The notes: a model not told the origin generated them from the sequence alone. A DNA stretch of 64,000 bases from Streptomyces triticagri (GCF_003429565.1 NZ_QUAK01000038.1:1-64000); one strand, 5' to 3'. Positions 26,168 through 34,549 are shown, counted from the first letter of the stretch. Program-made: numbers and translations.

Positions 26168-27223
26168 CTACGCCAGTCCGGCGTGCTCGAGCGCCTCCGT
26201 ACCCGCGCGCAGGGCGGCGATGCGCTCGTCGAGGGTGAAGCCGGCCGGGGCCAGGGTCAGCGTGGTGACGCCGGCCGCGGCGTACTCCCGCATCCGGTCC
26301 GCGATCCGCTCGACGGAGCCGAGCAGCGTCGTCGAGTCGATCAGCTTCTCCGGTACCGCGGCCGCCGCGCCCTCCTTGTCGCCGGACAGGTACTTGTCCT
26401 GGATCTCGGCCGCGGCCTGCTCGTAACCCATGCGCTGGGCCAGCTGGTTGTAGAAGTTCTGCTTGCGGCTGCCCATGCCGCCGACGTACAGGGCGGTGTA
26501 CGGGCGGAAGGTGTCGGCGAGCGCCGGGACGTCGCTGTCGGCGCCGAGCGCGAGCGGGACGGTCGGACAGACGTCGAAGCCGTCCATGGTGAGTCCGGCC
26601 TTCTCGCGGCCGGCGCGCAGCGGCTTGACGGCCGTCTCCTCCAGGTGCTCGGCCGACGGGAAGATCAGCAGCGCGCCCTCGGCGATCTCGCCGGTCTGCT
26701 CGAGGTTCTTCGGGCCGATGGCGGCGATGTAGAGCGGGATGTGCTCGCGGGCCGGGTGCACGGTCAGCTTGAGGGGCTTGCCCGGGCCGTCCGGCAGCGG
26801 CAGCGTCCAGTGCTGCCCCTCGTAGGAGAGCCGCTCCCGGGTCATGGCCTTGCGCACGATGTCGACGTACTCGCGGGTGCGGGCCAGCGGCTTGTCGAAC
26901 TTCACTCCGTACCAGCCCTCGGAGACCTGCGGTCCCGAGACGCCGAGGCCGAGCCGGAAGCGGCCGCCGGAGAGCGAGTCGAGGGTGGCGGCCGTCATCG
27001 CCGTCATGGCCGGCTGCCGGGCCGGGATCTGGAAGATGGCGGAGCCGACGTCGATGCGCTCCGTCTGGGCCGCCACCCAGGACAGGACGGTCGCAGCGTC
27101 CGAACCATAGGCCTCCGCGGCCCAGCACACCGAGTAGCCGAGTCGGTCGGCCTCCCTGGCGACGGCGAGATTGTCCGCGTCCATCCCGGCGCCCCAATAG
27201 CCGAGGTTGATCCCGAGTCGCAT
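26168..27223 (-). CDS. LLM-class F420-dependent oxidoreductase
   Basis: A 351-residue luciferase-like (TIM-barrel) protein opening MRLGINLGYWGAG. Other landmarks are SLSGGRFRLGLGVSGPQVSEGWYG, IPLYIAAIGPKNLEQ and LGSVERIADRMREYAAAGV. This is the actinobacterial F420-dependent type (Rv-style LLM). The substrate is unknown. A perfect 14-bp palindrome ends 13 bp from the ATG, so transcription is probably repressor-controlled. Confidence 0.88.
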   Translation of the reverse strand: MRLGINLGYWGAGMDADNLAVAREADRLGYSVCWAAEAYGSDAATVLSWVAAQTERIDVGSAIFQIPARQPAMTAMTAATLDSLSGGRFRLGLGVSGPQVSEGWYGVKFDKPLARTREYVDIVRKAMTRERLSYEGQHWTLPLPDGPGKPLKLTVHPAREHIPLYIAAIGPKNLEQTGEIAEGALLIFPSAEHLEETAVKPLRAGREKAGLTMDGFDVCPTVPLALGADSDVPALADTFRPYTALYVGGMGSRKQNFYNQLAQRMGYEQAAAEIQDKYLSGDKEGAAAAVPEKLIDSTTLLGSVERIADRMREYAAAGVTTLTLAPAGFTLDERIAALRAGTEALEHAGLA

Positions 27224-27235
27224 GGGCCGATCCCC

Positions 27236-27249
27236 TTACTGATCAGTAA
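27236..27249. promoter_or_regulatory. Perfect palindrome TTACTGATCAGTAA, operator candidate
   Basis: This 14-bp exact dyad lies 13-26 bp upstream of the F420-oxidoreductase start codon. It overlaps the expected 5' end of its mRNA and ribosome-site region, a classical repressor position. AT content is unusual for the genome. Confidence 0.7.
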
Positions 27250-27353
27250 CGTCCTTGTTGCGGGGACTCTAGCGCGCCCGACCCGGATCCGTCAGCAGTG
27301 GGTTATCCACAGGCCGAGACCGTTGCGCGGTCCGGACAGTAATCTCAGCGCCC

Positions 27354-28337
27354 ATGGAGCAGAGGCATCTCGGCCGTACCGGCCTGCGTGTGTCCCGGAT
27401 CGGGCTCGGCACCCTCACCTGGGGCCGCGACACCGACGAGCACGACGCCGCGGACCTGTTGAAGGTCTTCTGGGACGCGGGCGGCACGCTGATCGACACG
27501 GCGGATGTCTACGGCGACGGGGACGCCGAGTACATCGTCGGGCGGCTCCTCGACGGACTCGTGCCCCGCCGTGACCTGGTGATCGCCACGAAGGCGGGCA
27601 GCGTCCCCGACCCGGACCGGCGGTTCGACGCATCGCGCGGCCATCTGCTCGCCGCCCTCGACGCCTCATTGCAGCGCCTCGGCACGGACTACGTGGACGT
27701 GTGGCAGGTGCACGCCTTCGACCCCGACACCCCGCTCGAGGAGACACTGGGAGCGCTCGACATCGCTGTCGCCTCGGGCCGCGCTCGCTATGCGGGGGTG
27801 TCGAACTTCTCCGGCTGGCAGCTGGCAAAGGCGGCGACCTGGCAGCTCGGCGCCCCCGGCGCCCGCACCCGGATCGCCAGCACCCAGCTCGAGTACTCGC
27901 TGCTGCAGCGCGGCGTCGAGCGCGAGGTGCTGCCCGCCGCACTCGACCTCGGGGTGGGGCTGCTTCCGTCCTCACCGCTCGGCCGTGGCGTACTGACCGG
28001 CAAGTACCGGCACTCGACACCGGCCGATTCGCGGGGCGCCTCCGAGCACTTGGCGCCGTTCGTCGCGCCGTATCTGGACGAGGCGGCAGGGCGGGTGGTG
28101 GACGCGGTGGCGACCGCCGCGGACGGCCTCGCGACCACTCCCCTGCAGGTGGCACTCGCCTGGGTGCGCGACCGGCCGGGAGTCGCGGCCCCGATCGTCG
28201 GCGCGCGCAACGCGCAGCAGCTCACCGCGGCACTGTCGGTGGAGGCCCTTAGTCTTCCTGACGAGATCTGCCGGGCCCTCGACGACGTGTCGGCGCCCGT
28301 GCACCGCTATCCCGATCACGACTGGAGCACCCTGTGA
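27354..28337 (+). CDS. Aldo/keto reductase
   Basis: A 327-residue AKR barrel protein. It has the expected catalytic Asp/Tyr region (GGTLIDTADVYGDGDAE), Lys in LVIATKAG, and His in WQVHAFDP. A C-terminal NADP-binding segment reads PIVGARNAQQLTAAL. It reduces aldehydes or ketones with NADPH; the substrate is not readable. Its end overlaps the next gene by GTGA, giving translational coupling with the RecD2-like gene. Confidence 0.9.
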   Translation: MEQRHLGRTGLRVSRIGLGTLTWGRDTDEHDAADLLKVFWDAGGTLIDTADVYGDGDAEYIVGRLLDGLVPRRDLVIATKAGSVPDPDRRFDASRGHLLAALDASLQRLGTDYVDVWQVHAFDPDTPLEETLGALDIAVASGRARYAGVSNFSGWQLAKAATWQLGAPGARTRIASTQLEYSLLQRGVEREVLPAALDLGVGLLPSSPLGRGVLTGKYRHSTPADSRGASEHLAPFVAPYLDEAAGRVVDAVATAADGLATTPLQVALAWVRDRPGVAAPIVGARNAQQLTAALSVEALSLPDEICRALDDVSAPVHRYPDHDWSTL

Positions 28338-30508
28338 GTACGGAGTCCACGGCGAGCACCGAGCCCGAGACCGCCGGGAGCGCCGACGACACCGGGGCGG
28401 ACGGAGGCGCCCGCGCCGCCGATGACGCCGGGACCGGCGCGGCCGTCGGAGACGACCGAGCCATCGGGAGCGCCGGGGATGCCGGGAGCGCCGAAGGCGG
28501 CGAGGGGGCCGGGGACAGTGGACTGTCCGAGGCCGAGGCCGAGTTGGCCGCCCAGCGGGAGTTGAGAGAGCGCATCGCCCGGCGCAAGGCCGACAAGCAG
28601 GCTCCCGTCGACGCGGGCGCCAAACTGAGCGGCACGGCCGCCGACCTGCTCGCGGCGGTACGCGCGGTGGAGAGCGGCGAGAAGCCGGTCGCCGCCCTCC
28701 GGGAGCCGCCGGCCGCCCCGCAGGAGTCCCGCCCGCGCCCGGCGGCCGCGGCCGCACCCGCACAGACGGTGGCCGAGCACGCCTCGGCCGGCGTGCGAGC
28801 CGTGCTCGCCGCGGGTTCCGCACCCGAGGCCCTCGCCGGCCAGGTGACCCGCACACTCGGCGAGGACGCGGACGACCGGCTCCGCGAGGACCCGTGGCTG
28901 CTGCTCCGCGTCCCCGGCGTACGTCCGGAGCAGGCGGACGGCTTCGCCCGAGCGCTGCTCGGCGACGCCTGCGGTCCGGACGACGAGCGCCGCGGGCGCG
29001 CCGTCGCCGTCTGGCTCCTGGAGCAGGCAGCGGTGGCCGGCCACACCGCCCTGGATGCCCCGGCCCTGCGCGAGGCGCTCGCCCGGCGCTCCGTACCGGA
29101 CCCGGACTCGGCGGTGCAGGACGCGATCGCCGAGGGCGACTTCCTCGTCTTCCAGGACGCGCTCGACGATCCGGCGCCGGCCCGTCCCGCCGAGACCCCC
29201 CAGAGCGAGGAGCCGGAGGAGCGTCCGGTACGGGTCCTGGTGGGCCTGGAGCGGTACGCACTGGCCGAGGAAAGCCTCGCGGACGGCCTCGCCCGGCTGA
29301 TCAACTCCCCGGTGGCGGAGGGCGACGAGACCCGTACGGGCCTGGAGCGCGCCGCGGGCGGCGCGCGCGGCTCGGCGGCCGAGCTGATCGGTGCGGCCGC
29401 GGGCCACGGTCTCGTCCTGCACAGTGGCGGCGAGAGCGCACGGGCCGAGCCCGCCGCTCTCGTCACGGCGGCCCGCGAGCTCGGCCTGCGCGCGGCGGCC
29501 GCAGTCCACAGCGATGACGGGCGCCGGCGCCTGTCCGCCGCGGCCGGCGACGACGCGGTGTGCACGCTGGCCGGACTCCTGTCCGGCGCGGAGGGCCCCG
29601 GCCGGGACGCCGAGGGCGCACTGGCCCTGGACCTCCTGGTGGTCCTCGACGCTCCCCAACTGGACGTGGAGACCGCCGCGATGCTCGCCGAGTCCCTCGC
29701 GGACGGCACCCGCCTGGTGCTGAGCGGCGATCCGGCCGTGCTCTGGTCGGCCGGTCCGGGGCGGGTGTACGCGGACCTGCTGGCCGCCCGCGCCTGCCCG
29801 GTCGTCGTCTCCCGTACGCCCGACCCGGGCCCGCTCGGCGAGCTGGTCTCCGGGATCGGCGCCGGTGAGCTGCTGAGCGTGCCGGCCCCGGACAAGGAGA
29901 TCGTGATCGTCCCGGTGCGCGATCCGGGCGAAGCGGTGCACCGTACGGTGCAGTTGGTGGCCGACTCCGTGCCGCGGGCCTTCGGGGTCCCGGCCGAGCA
30001 GGCCCGGGTGATCACACCGGCCCACGGCGGCCCTGCAGGGACCCGAGCGCTCAACGAGGCCCTGAAGTCCCGCCTCAACCCGGGCCCGGGCCGCTTCGGC
30101 GGATTCGACCCCGGCGACGTCGTGGCGTACTCACCGGCCCCCGGGCGGATCCTGCAGGGCCGGGTGGACCGGGCGGACGCGGACGGGCTGCATCTGGACT
30201 GCGGTGACCGGACCGTGGTCGTACCGCGTCAGAGCGTCGAGCAGCAGGTGCGGCACGGCTGGGCGCTCACCGCGCATCAGGCCGTCGGCCATCGGTGGCC
30301 GGCCGCGGTCGTGGTGCTGCCCGGCGATGCGGCGGGCGCCCTGACCAGGGCCTGGGTGTACACGGCGTGCGGCCGGGCGGAGCGTCATCTGTCGGTGGTG
30401 CAGGGCGTGGACCAGGCGCTGCCCAAGGCGGTCGCCGAGATCCCGGCCAAGCCGCGCACGACCCGGCTCGGCACGCTGCTGCGTGCCCAACTGCCGGCAC
30501 AGTCCTGA
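28334..30508 (+). CDS. RecD2-like helix-hairpin-helix protein with degenerate helicase motifs
   Basis: A 724-residue protein. An acidic, Ala/Gly-rich N-terminus of ~70 residues is followed by the RecD2-type HhH region (REDPWLLLRVPGVRPEQADG, VWLLEQAAVAGHTAL). A superfamily-1 helicase-like body comes next. At the Walker A position the sequence reads VLHSGGESARAEP, without GxxxxGK(T/S). Walker B reads LLVVLDAPQLD where DEAS is expected. The downstream motif SGDPAVLWSAGPGRVYADLL (GDxxQLPSVGPG-like) and the late ALTAHQAVGHRWPAAVVVL (T-H-x-x-Q-G-like) are kept. It therefore has the fold of RecD2 but should not hydrolyse ATP. A DNA-binding scaffold role is possible. GTG at 28334 is coupled to the AKR gene. 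Confidence 0.8.
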   Translation: MSTESTASTEPETAGSADDTGADGGARAADDAGTGAAVGDDRAIGSAGDAGSAEGGEGAGDSGLSEAEAELAAQRELRERIARRKADKQAPVDAGAKLSGTAADLLAAVRAVESGEKPVAALREPPAAPQESRPRPAAAAAPAQTVAEHASAGVRAVLAAGSAPEALAGQVTRTLGEDADDRLREDPWLLLRVPGVRPEQADGFARALLGDACGPDDERRGRAVAVWLLEQAAVAGHTALDAPALREALARRSVPDPDSAVQDAIAEGDFLVFQDALDDPAPARPAETPQSEEPEERPVRVLVGLERYALAEESLADGLARLINSPVAEGDETRTGLERAAGGARGSAAELIGAAAGHGLVLHSGGESARAEPAALVTAARELGLRAAAAVHSDDGRRRLSAAAGDDAVCTLAGLLSGAEGPGRDAEGALALDLLVVLDAPQLDVETAAMLAESLADGTRLVLSGDPAVLWSAGPGRVYADLLAARACPVVVSRTPDPGPLGELVSGIGAGELLSVPAPDKEIVIVPVRDPGEAVHRTVQLVADSVPRAFGVPAEQARVITPAHGGPAGTRALNEALKSRLNPGPGRFGGFDPGDVVAYSPAPGRILQGRVDRADADGLHLDCGDRTVVVPRQSVEQQVRHGWALTAHQAVGHRWPAAVVVLPGDAAGALTRAWVYTACGRAERHLSVVQGVDQALPKAVAEIPAKPRTTRLGTLLRAQLPAQS

Positions 30509-30509
30509 G

Positions 30510-30548
30510 GGCCCGGGCGGTTCCGGGCGGCCGGCCACCGCCCGGGCC
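30510..30548. terminator. Bidirectional hairpin terminator
   Basis: Perfect 12-bp arms GGCCCGGGCGGT and ACCGCCCGGGCC enclose 15 nt. They lie just after the RecD2-like stop and before the convergent hypothetical gene. Confidence 0.75.
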
Positions 30549-30569
30549 GCGGGTCAGCGGTCCGCGTCG

Positions 30570-31331
30570 TCAGCGGTCCGCGTCGAGCGGTTCGAGGCCC
30601 TCGTCGTCGTACGTGGCGGCCGACGGGTCGCCGTTGCGGCCGGGCGATGTGCCGAAGGCGCCCCCGGCCCGGCGTGCGCCGCCCCGCTCCGGCTCCTCCG
30701 CGTCGTCGGGGTCCTCGTCGAAGACGGAGCTGACGTCGAAGCGGCAGACGATCTGCTGGGGGTCGGCCTGCTCGAAGGGTGTCTCGAGCCATTCGCCCGG
30801 CTCGGCCGGCTCGTCCACGGCCGTCACCCAGAGCGTCGAATCGCCCTCTTCGAGGCCGAACTCCTTGTGCCGGGTGGCGATCTCGTCCGGTTCGAACTCG
30901 CCGAAGAGCACGCCGAGCGCGGCATGCGTGCTGTGCCCCACCGACTCGTCGGCGGAGGCAGCTCCGTCCTCGACGTCGGCATCGAGGTCCGCGACCCGCT
31001 GCGCCTGCGCGAGCAGCCGGTGCGGCTCCGCGACCGTGTAGTCGCGCCGGATCAGGACGCTGAGCGCGTGTGGATCCTCGGGGCCGGTGTACGGCGGCAG
31101 GCCGTCCTCGCCCCCGGGGATCTCGAAGGGGGTGACCTCGTCGTAGGAGTCGTAGAGCAGTTCGTCGTACGCCTCGGCCGCCGCGGCGAGCCGGTTGAAC
31201 GCCTCGTAGACGACCGGGTCGTCCTCACCTGTGCGCCGTTCGACGGCCGCCAGGTGATGGTCGAGGGCGGCCTTGACCGCTTCGGCGGCGGCGCGTACCT
31301 CGGCGGCCGTGGACTGCGCAGCATCAGACAT
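30570..31331 (-). CDS. Conserved hypothetical acidic protein
   Basis: A 253-residue acidic protein that I do not recognise as an enzyme. The N-terminal ~80 residues are helical (AAEVRAAAEAVKAALDHHL, EAFNRLAAAAEAYDELLYDS). The middle has LIRRDYTVAEPHRLLAQAQR and HAALGVLFGEFEPDEIATRH. The last ~50 residues are Asp/Glu/Gly-rich and probably disordered. There is no signal peptide or membrane segment. The ATG at 31329-31331 starts the ordered region. It is head-to-head with a DUF5703-type gene across 47 bp, so they may share a promoter region. Confidence 0.7.
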   Translation of the reverse strand: MSDAAQSTAAEVRAAAEAVKAALDHHLAAVERRTGEDDPVVYEAFNRLAAAAEAYDELLYDSYDEVTPFEIPGGEDGLPPYTGPEDPHALSVLIRRDYTVAEPHRLLAQAQRVADLDADVEDGAASADESVGHSTHAALGVLFGEFEPDEIATRHKEFGLEEGDSTLWVTAVDEPAEPGEWLETPFEQADPQQIVCRFDVSSVFDEDPDDAEEPERGGARRAGGAFGTSPGRNGDPSAATYDDEGLEPLDADR

Positions 31332-31378
31332 AGTGCAGACGCTATCCGCACCAGGGTGTTGCCCGCACAATAGATGCG

Positions 31379-31567
31379 ATGCCGGAATACGAATTTGTCG
31401 ACGTGTATGTACCACGCGGGGTTTCCCGCAAGGACACCACCCGCCTGCTCACGGACCACGCCGAGTACGGGCACTGGGAGTTGGACCGACTGAGACTCGA
31501 CCCCGACGGCAGTCGCCGGGTACGGCTGCGCCGTCGGATCATCCGCCAGCTGCGCGCCACCTGGTGA
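31379..31567 (+). CDS. Small DUF5703-type protein
   Basis: A 62-residue basic protein (MPEYEFVDVYVPRGVSRKDT, then DHAEYGHWELDRLRLDPDGS and an Arg-rich end). It matches my memory of the small DUF5703 family found across Streptomyces; the function is unknown. No convincing ribosome site precedes the ATG, so leaderless translation from the short divergent spacer is possible. Confidence 0.7.
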   Translation: MPEYEFVDVYVPRGVSRKDTTRLLTDHAEYGHWELDRLRLDPDGSRRVRLRRRIIRQLRATW

Positions 31568-31618
31568 CACCACCGAGGGGAGGGAGCGGGGGCGGGGGGA
31601 CGAGCAGACGCAACAAAA

Positions 31619-31648
31619 GGGAGTGGGCCCAGGGCGGCACCCACTCCC
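31619..31648. terminator. Hairpin terminator between DUF5703-type gene and chpC
   Basis: GGGAGTGGG and CCCACTCCC (9-bp perfect arms) enclose 12 nt in the gap between convergent genes. A short A-run lies on its 5' side, which would be a T-run after the hairpin on the minus strand, favouring termination of the chpC transcript. Confidence 0.75.
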
Positions 31649-31665
31649 CTCATCTCACGCCCCGA

Positions 31666-32343
31666 CTACGCGGCGCGGCGTGACGACCTGCGGTACAGCA
31701 CGGCACCGCCGAGCAGCAGTCCCGCGGCCATCGGCACGGCGGCTGCGATCGGCAGCTCGCTGCCGGTCTCGGCGAGTTGAGCGGTGGGCTCCGCGGCGAC
31801 GAGCTGGGTGTCCGGCTCATTGGGCTCGGCCTCGACGACGCGGTCCTCGTCCGGCGTCTCCGGGGTGACCGGCGTCTCCGGAGTCTTGGGCTCGTCCGGG
31901 GTGGACGGCACTGCATCGTTGCTGCAGTCGTTGCCCGCAGTCGGGTTGAGCAGTCCGACGACGTTCACCGAGTTGCCGCAGGCGTTCACCGGCGCGTGCA
32001 CGGGGGCCTGCACGGTGTTGCCCGAGAGGAGCCCCGGGGAGCCGCTGCTCTTGCCGGTGGCTGTGGCGCCGCCGCCCGAGCCGTTGCCCGCGTTGCTGCC
32101 GCTGCTCTTGTTGGCGCAGCTGTTGCCCATCGCCGGGTTGAGCACTCCGACGACGTCCACGGTGTTTCCGCAGGCGTTCACCGGCACGTCCACGGGGACC
32201 TGCACGGTGTTGCCCGACGCCACGCCGGGTGATCCTGAAGCACTGCCGGTGGCGTCCGCGGCGTACGAGTACCCGCCGGACATGGCGAGCACTCCGCCCG
32301 CCGCCGCCACCGTGATCAGGCCTTTTCTCGTGACCTGTCGCAT
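31666..32343 (-). CDS. chpC: Long chaplin with two chaplin domains and sortase signal
   Basis: A 225-residue secreted cell-wall protein. It has a signal peptide (KGLITVAAAGGVLAMSGGYS, then YAADA). Two chaplin domains follow, each with the SGNTVQ(V/A)PV core, a Cys pair and an NPxxGN ending. A Thr/Pro/Glu-rich spacer precedes the sortase motif LAETG, a hydrophobic helix and a basic tail. Sortase would anchor it to peptidoglycan of aerial hyphae, where chaplins assemble into the amphipathic rodlet surface. Adjacency to a short chaplin matches the chpC-chpH pair of Streptomyces coelicolor. ATG at 32341-32343 has AGGGA upstream. Confidence 0.92.
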   Translation of the reverse strand: MRQVTRKGLITVAAAGGVLAMSGGYSYAADATGSASGSPGVASGNTVQVPVDVPVNACGNTVDVVGVLNPAMGNSCANKSSGSNAGNGSGGGATATGKSSGSPGLLSGNTVQAPVHAPVNACGNSVNVVGLLNPTAGNDCSNDAVPSTPDEPKTPETPVTPETPDEDRVVEAEPNEPDTQLVAAEPTAQLAETGSELPIAAAVPMAAGLLLGGAVLYRRSSRRAA

Positions 32344-32409
32344 AGCTTGTTCCCTGCCTTTGACCATACTCAGTGCGCACGAGCCCGATGCCGTGCGCCT
32401 AGTGTCCAG

Positions 32410-32444
32410 CGGCCCCGGAGTGCAGGGGATGCGCTCCGGGGCCG
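32410..32444. terminator. Hairpin between chpH and chpC
   Basis: Perfect 11-bp arms CGGCCCCGGAG and CTCCGGGGCCG enclose 13 nt in the 133-bp gap downstream of chpH. It probably terminates or attenuates the short chpH transcript, leaving chpC to its own promoter or to read-through. Confidence 0.65.
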
Positions 32445-32476
32445 GGACTCAGACCCTCATGGGGTGAGGCACAACG

Positions 32477-32710
32477 TCAGGCGTTGGCGCAGGTGTTGCC
32501 GAAGGCGGGGTTCAGCAGCCCGATCACGGAGACCGTGTTGCCGCAGACGTTCACCGGCACGTGAATGGGAGCCTGAACCACGTTCCCCGAGAGGACGCCC
32601 GGGGACCCCACGGCAGCGCCCTGGGCGCCCGAGTCGGCGACGGCCATGCCCGCACCCGCGAGCACCAGACCACCAGTGGCAGCCGCAGCAGCGACGACCT
32701 TCTTGATCAT
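32477..32710 (-). CDS. chpH: Short secreted chaplin
   Basis: A 77-residue secreted protein: signal peptide (MIKKVVAAAAATGGLVLAGA) followed by one chaplin domain with SPGVLSGNVVQAPIHVPVN, two Cys (Cys56, Cys74), and NPAFGNTC. Short chaplins are released, and with the long ones form the amyloid-like hydrophobic sheath on aerial hyphae and spores. AAGGAGGA lies just before the ATG, a strong ribosome site suited to a highly made surface protein. A BldN-like promoter and a leader stem-loop lie upstream. Confidence 0.95.
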   Translation of the reverse strand: MIKKVVAAAAATGGLVLAGAGMAVADSGAQGAAVGSPGVLSGNVVQAPIHVPVNVCGNTVSVIGLLNPAFGNTCANA

Positions 32711-32729
32711 TATTCCTCCTTGTTGGCAA

Positions 32730-32752
32730 TGCGGTCCAAGCCTCGGACCGCA
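32730..32752 (-). promoter_or_regulatory. Stem-loop at the predicted 5' end of chpH mRNA
   Basis: Perfect 8-bp arms TGCGGTCC and GGACCGCA enclose 7 nt. The element ends about 12 nt before the AAGGAGGA ribosome site and begins where a transcript from the BldN-like promoter would start. It may stabilise the mRNA; regulation of translation is possible. Confidence 0.55.
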
Positions 32753-32758
32753 ACACCT

Positions 32759-32786
32759 GTAACGAGGAGTCGCCGACGGAGCTACG
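32759..32786 (-). promoter_or_regulatory. Candidate sigma-BldN promoter of chpH
   Basis: On the minus strand CGTAGC (32786-32781) and CGTTAC (32764-32759) are 16 bp apart. The BldN consensus as I recall it is CGTAAC, 16-17 bp, CGTTGA. Chaplin genes are known BldN targets in Streptomyces, so the match is in the right place. Confidence 0.55.
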
Positions 32787-32885
32787 AGCCTATTGGTCCA
32801 TTCACTCTTTTCAGTCGATTGCGCACGTGCGGACGATTATGGGGAAAGTCGTTTCAGCAGGTCAGCGGCGCGGACCTGGTTCGGC

Positions 32886-34235
32886 TCAGCCGGCGTCGAG
32901 GAAACGGTCGAGCACCCGCACGCCGAACTGGAGTCCGCTCACCGGGACGCGTTCGTCCACGCCGTGGAACATGCCGGCGAAGTCCAGCTCCGGCGGCAGC
33001 TGCAGCGGGGCGAAGCCGAAGCAGCGGATGCCGAGGTCGTCGAAGGACTTGGCGTCGGTGCCGCCGGAAAGCATGTACGGGACGGCGCGCGCGATCGGGT
33101 CCTCCGCCTTGAGCGCGGTCTGCATGGCGTCGACGAGCCGGCCGTCGAAGTCGGTCTCCAGGGCCTTGTCGCCGTGCACGTCCTCGCGGTGGACGCGCGG
33201 GCCGAGGATGCGGTCCAGGTCCGCGAGGAACTCCTCCTCGTACCCCGGCAGGAAGCGGCCGTCCACGTGGGCGGTGGCCTGACCGGGGATGACGTTCACC
33301 TTGTAGCCGGCGCCCAGTTGGGTCGGTGCGGCCGAGTTGCGCAGGGTGGCGCCGATCATCTTGGCGATGCCGCCGAGCTTCTCGAGGGTGGCGTCCATGT
33401 CCTCCGGGTCGAGCTCGGTGCCGAGCGCGTCGGAGAGTTCGTCGAGGAAGGAGCGCACGGTCTTGGTGACGCGGACCGGCCACTCGTGGCGACCGAGGCG
33501 GCCCACGGCCTCGCAGAGCTCGGTGATCGCGTTGTCCTTGTTGGTCATGGACCCGTGGCCTGCGGTGCCGTCGACCGTCAGGCGCATCCAGTGCATGCCC
33601 TTCTGCGCGGTCTCCACGAGGTAGAGGCGCAGGTTCTCGTTGACGGTGAAGGAGAAGCCGCCGACCTCGCCGATCGCCTCGGTGACCCCTTCGAAGAGCT
33701 GGGGCTGCTTGTCGACGAGATGCCGCGCGCCGTACACGCCGCCCGCCTCCTCGTCGGCGAGGAACGCGAGGACGATGTCGCGCGGAGGCTTGCGGCCGGA
33801 GCGCATGCGGTCGCGTACGACGGCGAGCGTCATCGCGTCCATGTCCTTCATGTCGACCGCACCCCGGCCCCAGACACAGCCGTCCGCGATCTCGCCGGAG
33901 AACGGATGGTGCGTCCAGTCGTGGGCGTTGGCCGGCACCACGTCGGTGTGGCCGTGGATGAGGAGTGCGGGCCTGGAGGGGTCCTCGCCCTCGATCCGCG
34001 CGACGGTGGAGGCGCGGCCCGGGTGCGACTCGAAGATCTGCGGCTCGAGTCCCACCTCGGCGAGCTTCTCGGCGACGTACTCGGCGGCCTTGCGCTCACC
34101 GGGCCCCGAGTGGTCGCCGTAGTTGCTGGTGTCGATCCGGATCAGGTCTCGGCAGAGGTCGACGACCTCTTCTTCGCCGCGGGCGGACCCGCCCCGGACG
34201 GAACCTGTGGCGCCGGCCGTACTCGACTCGCTCAC
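32886..34235 (-). CDS. M20-family metallopeptidase (ArgE/DapE-like)
   Basis: A 449-residue di-zinc M20 peptidase/deacylase. Visible ligands and catalytic residues are LLIHGHTDVVP (His and Asp), WGRGAVDMKD (bridging Asp), FLADEEAGG (catalytic Glu-Glu), and SGGTDAKSF plus GMFHGVDERV near the C-terminus (His ligand). The dimerisation lid lies between. It hydrolyses small peptides or N-acyl amino acids in the cytoplasm. GTG at 34235 follows GGGAGG by seven bases; the upstream in-frame ATG lacks a site. Confidence 0.9.
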   Translation of the reverse strand: MSESSTAGATGSVRGGSARGEEEVVDLCRDLIRIDTSNYGDHSGPGERKAAEYVAEKLAEVGLEPQIFESHPGRASTVARIEGEDPSRPALLIHGHTDVVPANAHDWTHHPFSGEIADGCVWGRGAVDMKDMDAMTLAVVRDRMRSGRKPPRDIVLAFLADEEAGGVYGARHLVDKQPQLFEGVTEAIGEVGGFSFTVNENLRLYLVETAQKGMHWMRLTVDGTAGHGSMTNKDNAITELCEAVGRLGRHEWPVRVTKTVRSFLDELSDALGTELDPEDMDATLEKLGGIAKMIGATLRNSAAPTQLGAGYKVNVIPGQATAHVDGRFLPGYEEEFLADLDRILGPRVHREDVHGDKALETDFDGRLVDAMQTALKAEDPIARAVPYMLSGGTDAKSFDDLGIRCFGFAPLQLPPELDFAGMFHGVDERVPVSGLQFGVRVLDRFLDAG

Positions 34236-34412
34236 GCTGCTGCCTCCCGGTGGTGCGGTTGGGTCCCTCCCATCCTCCCCCGCCGGGCCCCGCGTCCCAA
34301 GGGCGGGCGGGCTTCGACATACGGCGTTCACCTCGGTCCGAGGGTGTGATCAGGGGCCCCGGATTGTTTGCTATGGTTTTCCACGTCGCCGCGGGAGACC
34401 GCGGTTCACCTG

Positions 34413-34500
34413 GTCCGGGTGGCGGAATGGCAGACGCGCTAGCTTGAGGTGCTAGTGCCCTTTATCGGGCGTGGGGGTTCAAGTCCCCCCTCGGACACCA
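34413..34500 (+). tRNA. tRNA-Leu, anticodon GAG
   Basis: The acceptor stem GTCCGGG pairs with CTCGGAC and CCA is encoded at 34498-34500. The anticodon arm is CTAGC-TTGAGGT-GCTAG, with GAG at 34446-34448. A long variable arm (type II) and the T-arm GGGGGTTCAAGTCCCCC follow. It reads CUC, a leading Leu codon in high-GC genomes. Confidence 0.95.
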
Positions 34501-34517
34501 CATCGCAGGTCATATGA

Positions 34518-34549
34518 CCCCGTAGCTGCTTGTCGGCTGCGGGGTTTTT
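34518..34549 (+). terminator. Intrinsic terminator of the tRNA-Leu gene
   Basis: CCCCGTAGC pairs with GCTGCGGGG (one U-G wobble) around a 9-nt loop and is followed directly by TTTTT. It is the only textbook hairpin-plus-T-run terminator I see in the window. Confidence 0.85.

Noticed and set aside
34413..34500. Integration site for a mobile element at the tRNA-Leu 3' end
   Set aside because: No integrase, no excision gene and no direct repeat of the tRNA end is seen nearby; the gene is followed by a normal terminator.
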